Positions 63,894-64,000 of a stretch of DNA of 64,000 bases are shown one piece after another. Source of the DNA: Coenobita brevimanus. Lineage: Eukaryota > Arthropoda > Malacostraca > Decapoda > Coenobitidae. The stretch's first letter is position 1; each line of letters opens with the position of its first letter. Both the position numbers and the translations under genes were made by a program. The notes under the pieces are model-generated. The model saw only the letters and a program-made list of their open reading frames with translations, was not told the DNA's origin and made no database searches. The stretch covers positions 32,203,638-32,267,637 of the forward strand of contig CM064732.1 of NCBI GenBank assembly GCA_032717465.1, written 5' to 3'.

Positions 63894-64000
63894 TTCTGCT
63901 ACAAATTCAGTGAGTAAGGAAGGGAAGAGGACTTCAGCATGCAAACGACTGGGCAACATGACCATATACGATGATATGGTATGGTGGTGAGTGCTGAAAC

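Overview
This is non-coding, transposon-packed DNA from an animal nuclear genome, most likely an arthropod and probably a decapod crustacean (inference). The grounds are very dense and long dinucleotide arrays ((TA)n, (GA/TC)n, (CA/GT)n), many different retrotransposons and DNA transposons, no operon structure, and element families that I recall as common in crustacean assemblies. I recognise no ordinary host protein gene and no rRNA or genuine tRNA gene. Nearly every long reading frame belongs to a mobile element or its remains.

Layout. 0-5 kb: purine tract, degenerate tetranucleotide repeats, a candidate TTAA-flanked element with an internal 220 bp duplication, and a repeat carrying direct AGGTCA half-sites. 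5.2-7.9 kb: a 2.7 kb DNA transposon with about 210 bp inverted ends and a decayed KRBA2/Ginger-like integrase. 8.0-8.45 kb: a Tigger/pogo-like MITE. 8.9-9.6 kb: an internally deleted RTE-like fragment. 10.6-11.2 kb: a second AGGTCA repeat. 11.9-12.7 kb: a piggyBac transposase remnant. 16.4-22.7 kb: a complete, young Ty3/gypsy LTR element with integrase upstream of reverse transcriptase (Gmr1-type order). 22.7-24.1 kb: an RTE-like fragment split by a TTAA-flanked MITE. 25.2-26.7 and 34.75-37.0 kb: remains of two different hAT-like transposases, the second with its terminal inverted repeats. 26.7-34.4 kb: a LINE interrupted by another LINE of the same family in opposite orientation, itself carrying a piggyBac-type MITE. 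37.2-41.0 kb: a tRNA-like SINE and a nearly full-length RTE-like element. 44.4-47.1 kb: a foldback/palindromic element with satellite-like ends. 48.7-54.4 kb: triple nesting (LINE, then a TA-flanked element, then an almost intact RTE-like element). 54.5-55.1 kb: an RTE-derived short element and a second SINE copy. 55.5-62.5 kb: a 7 kb Tc1-like element with two nearly identical 1.7 kb inverted arms, a decayed DD34E transposase with an intron-like interruption, and a truncated RTE copy. 62.5-64 kb: a TATA-containing 110 bp repeat in two inverted copies, and a G-quadruplex motif.

The elements interact mainly by insertion into one another. Because several families occur more than once, paralogous copies act as empty sites, and insertion boundaries and target duplications (TTAA, TA, ATAT) can be read directly. 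The most unusual items are the 1.7 kb-armed Tc1-like element, the gene-order-swapped gypsy element, the integrase-type DNA transposon, and the repeats that distribute DR4 nuclear-receptor-like sites. Palindromic regions and long TA arrays are also the places where assembly error is most likely.
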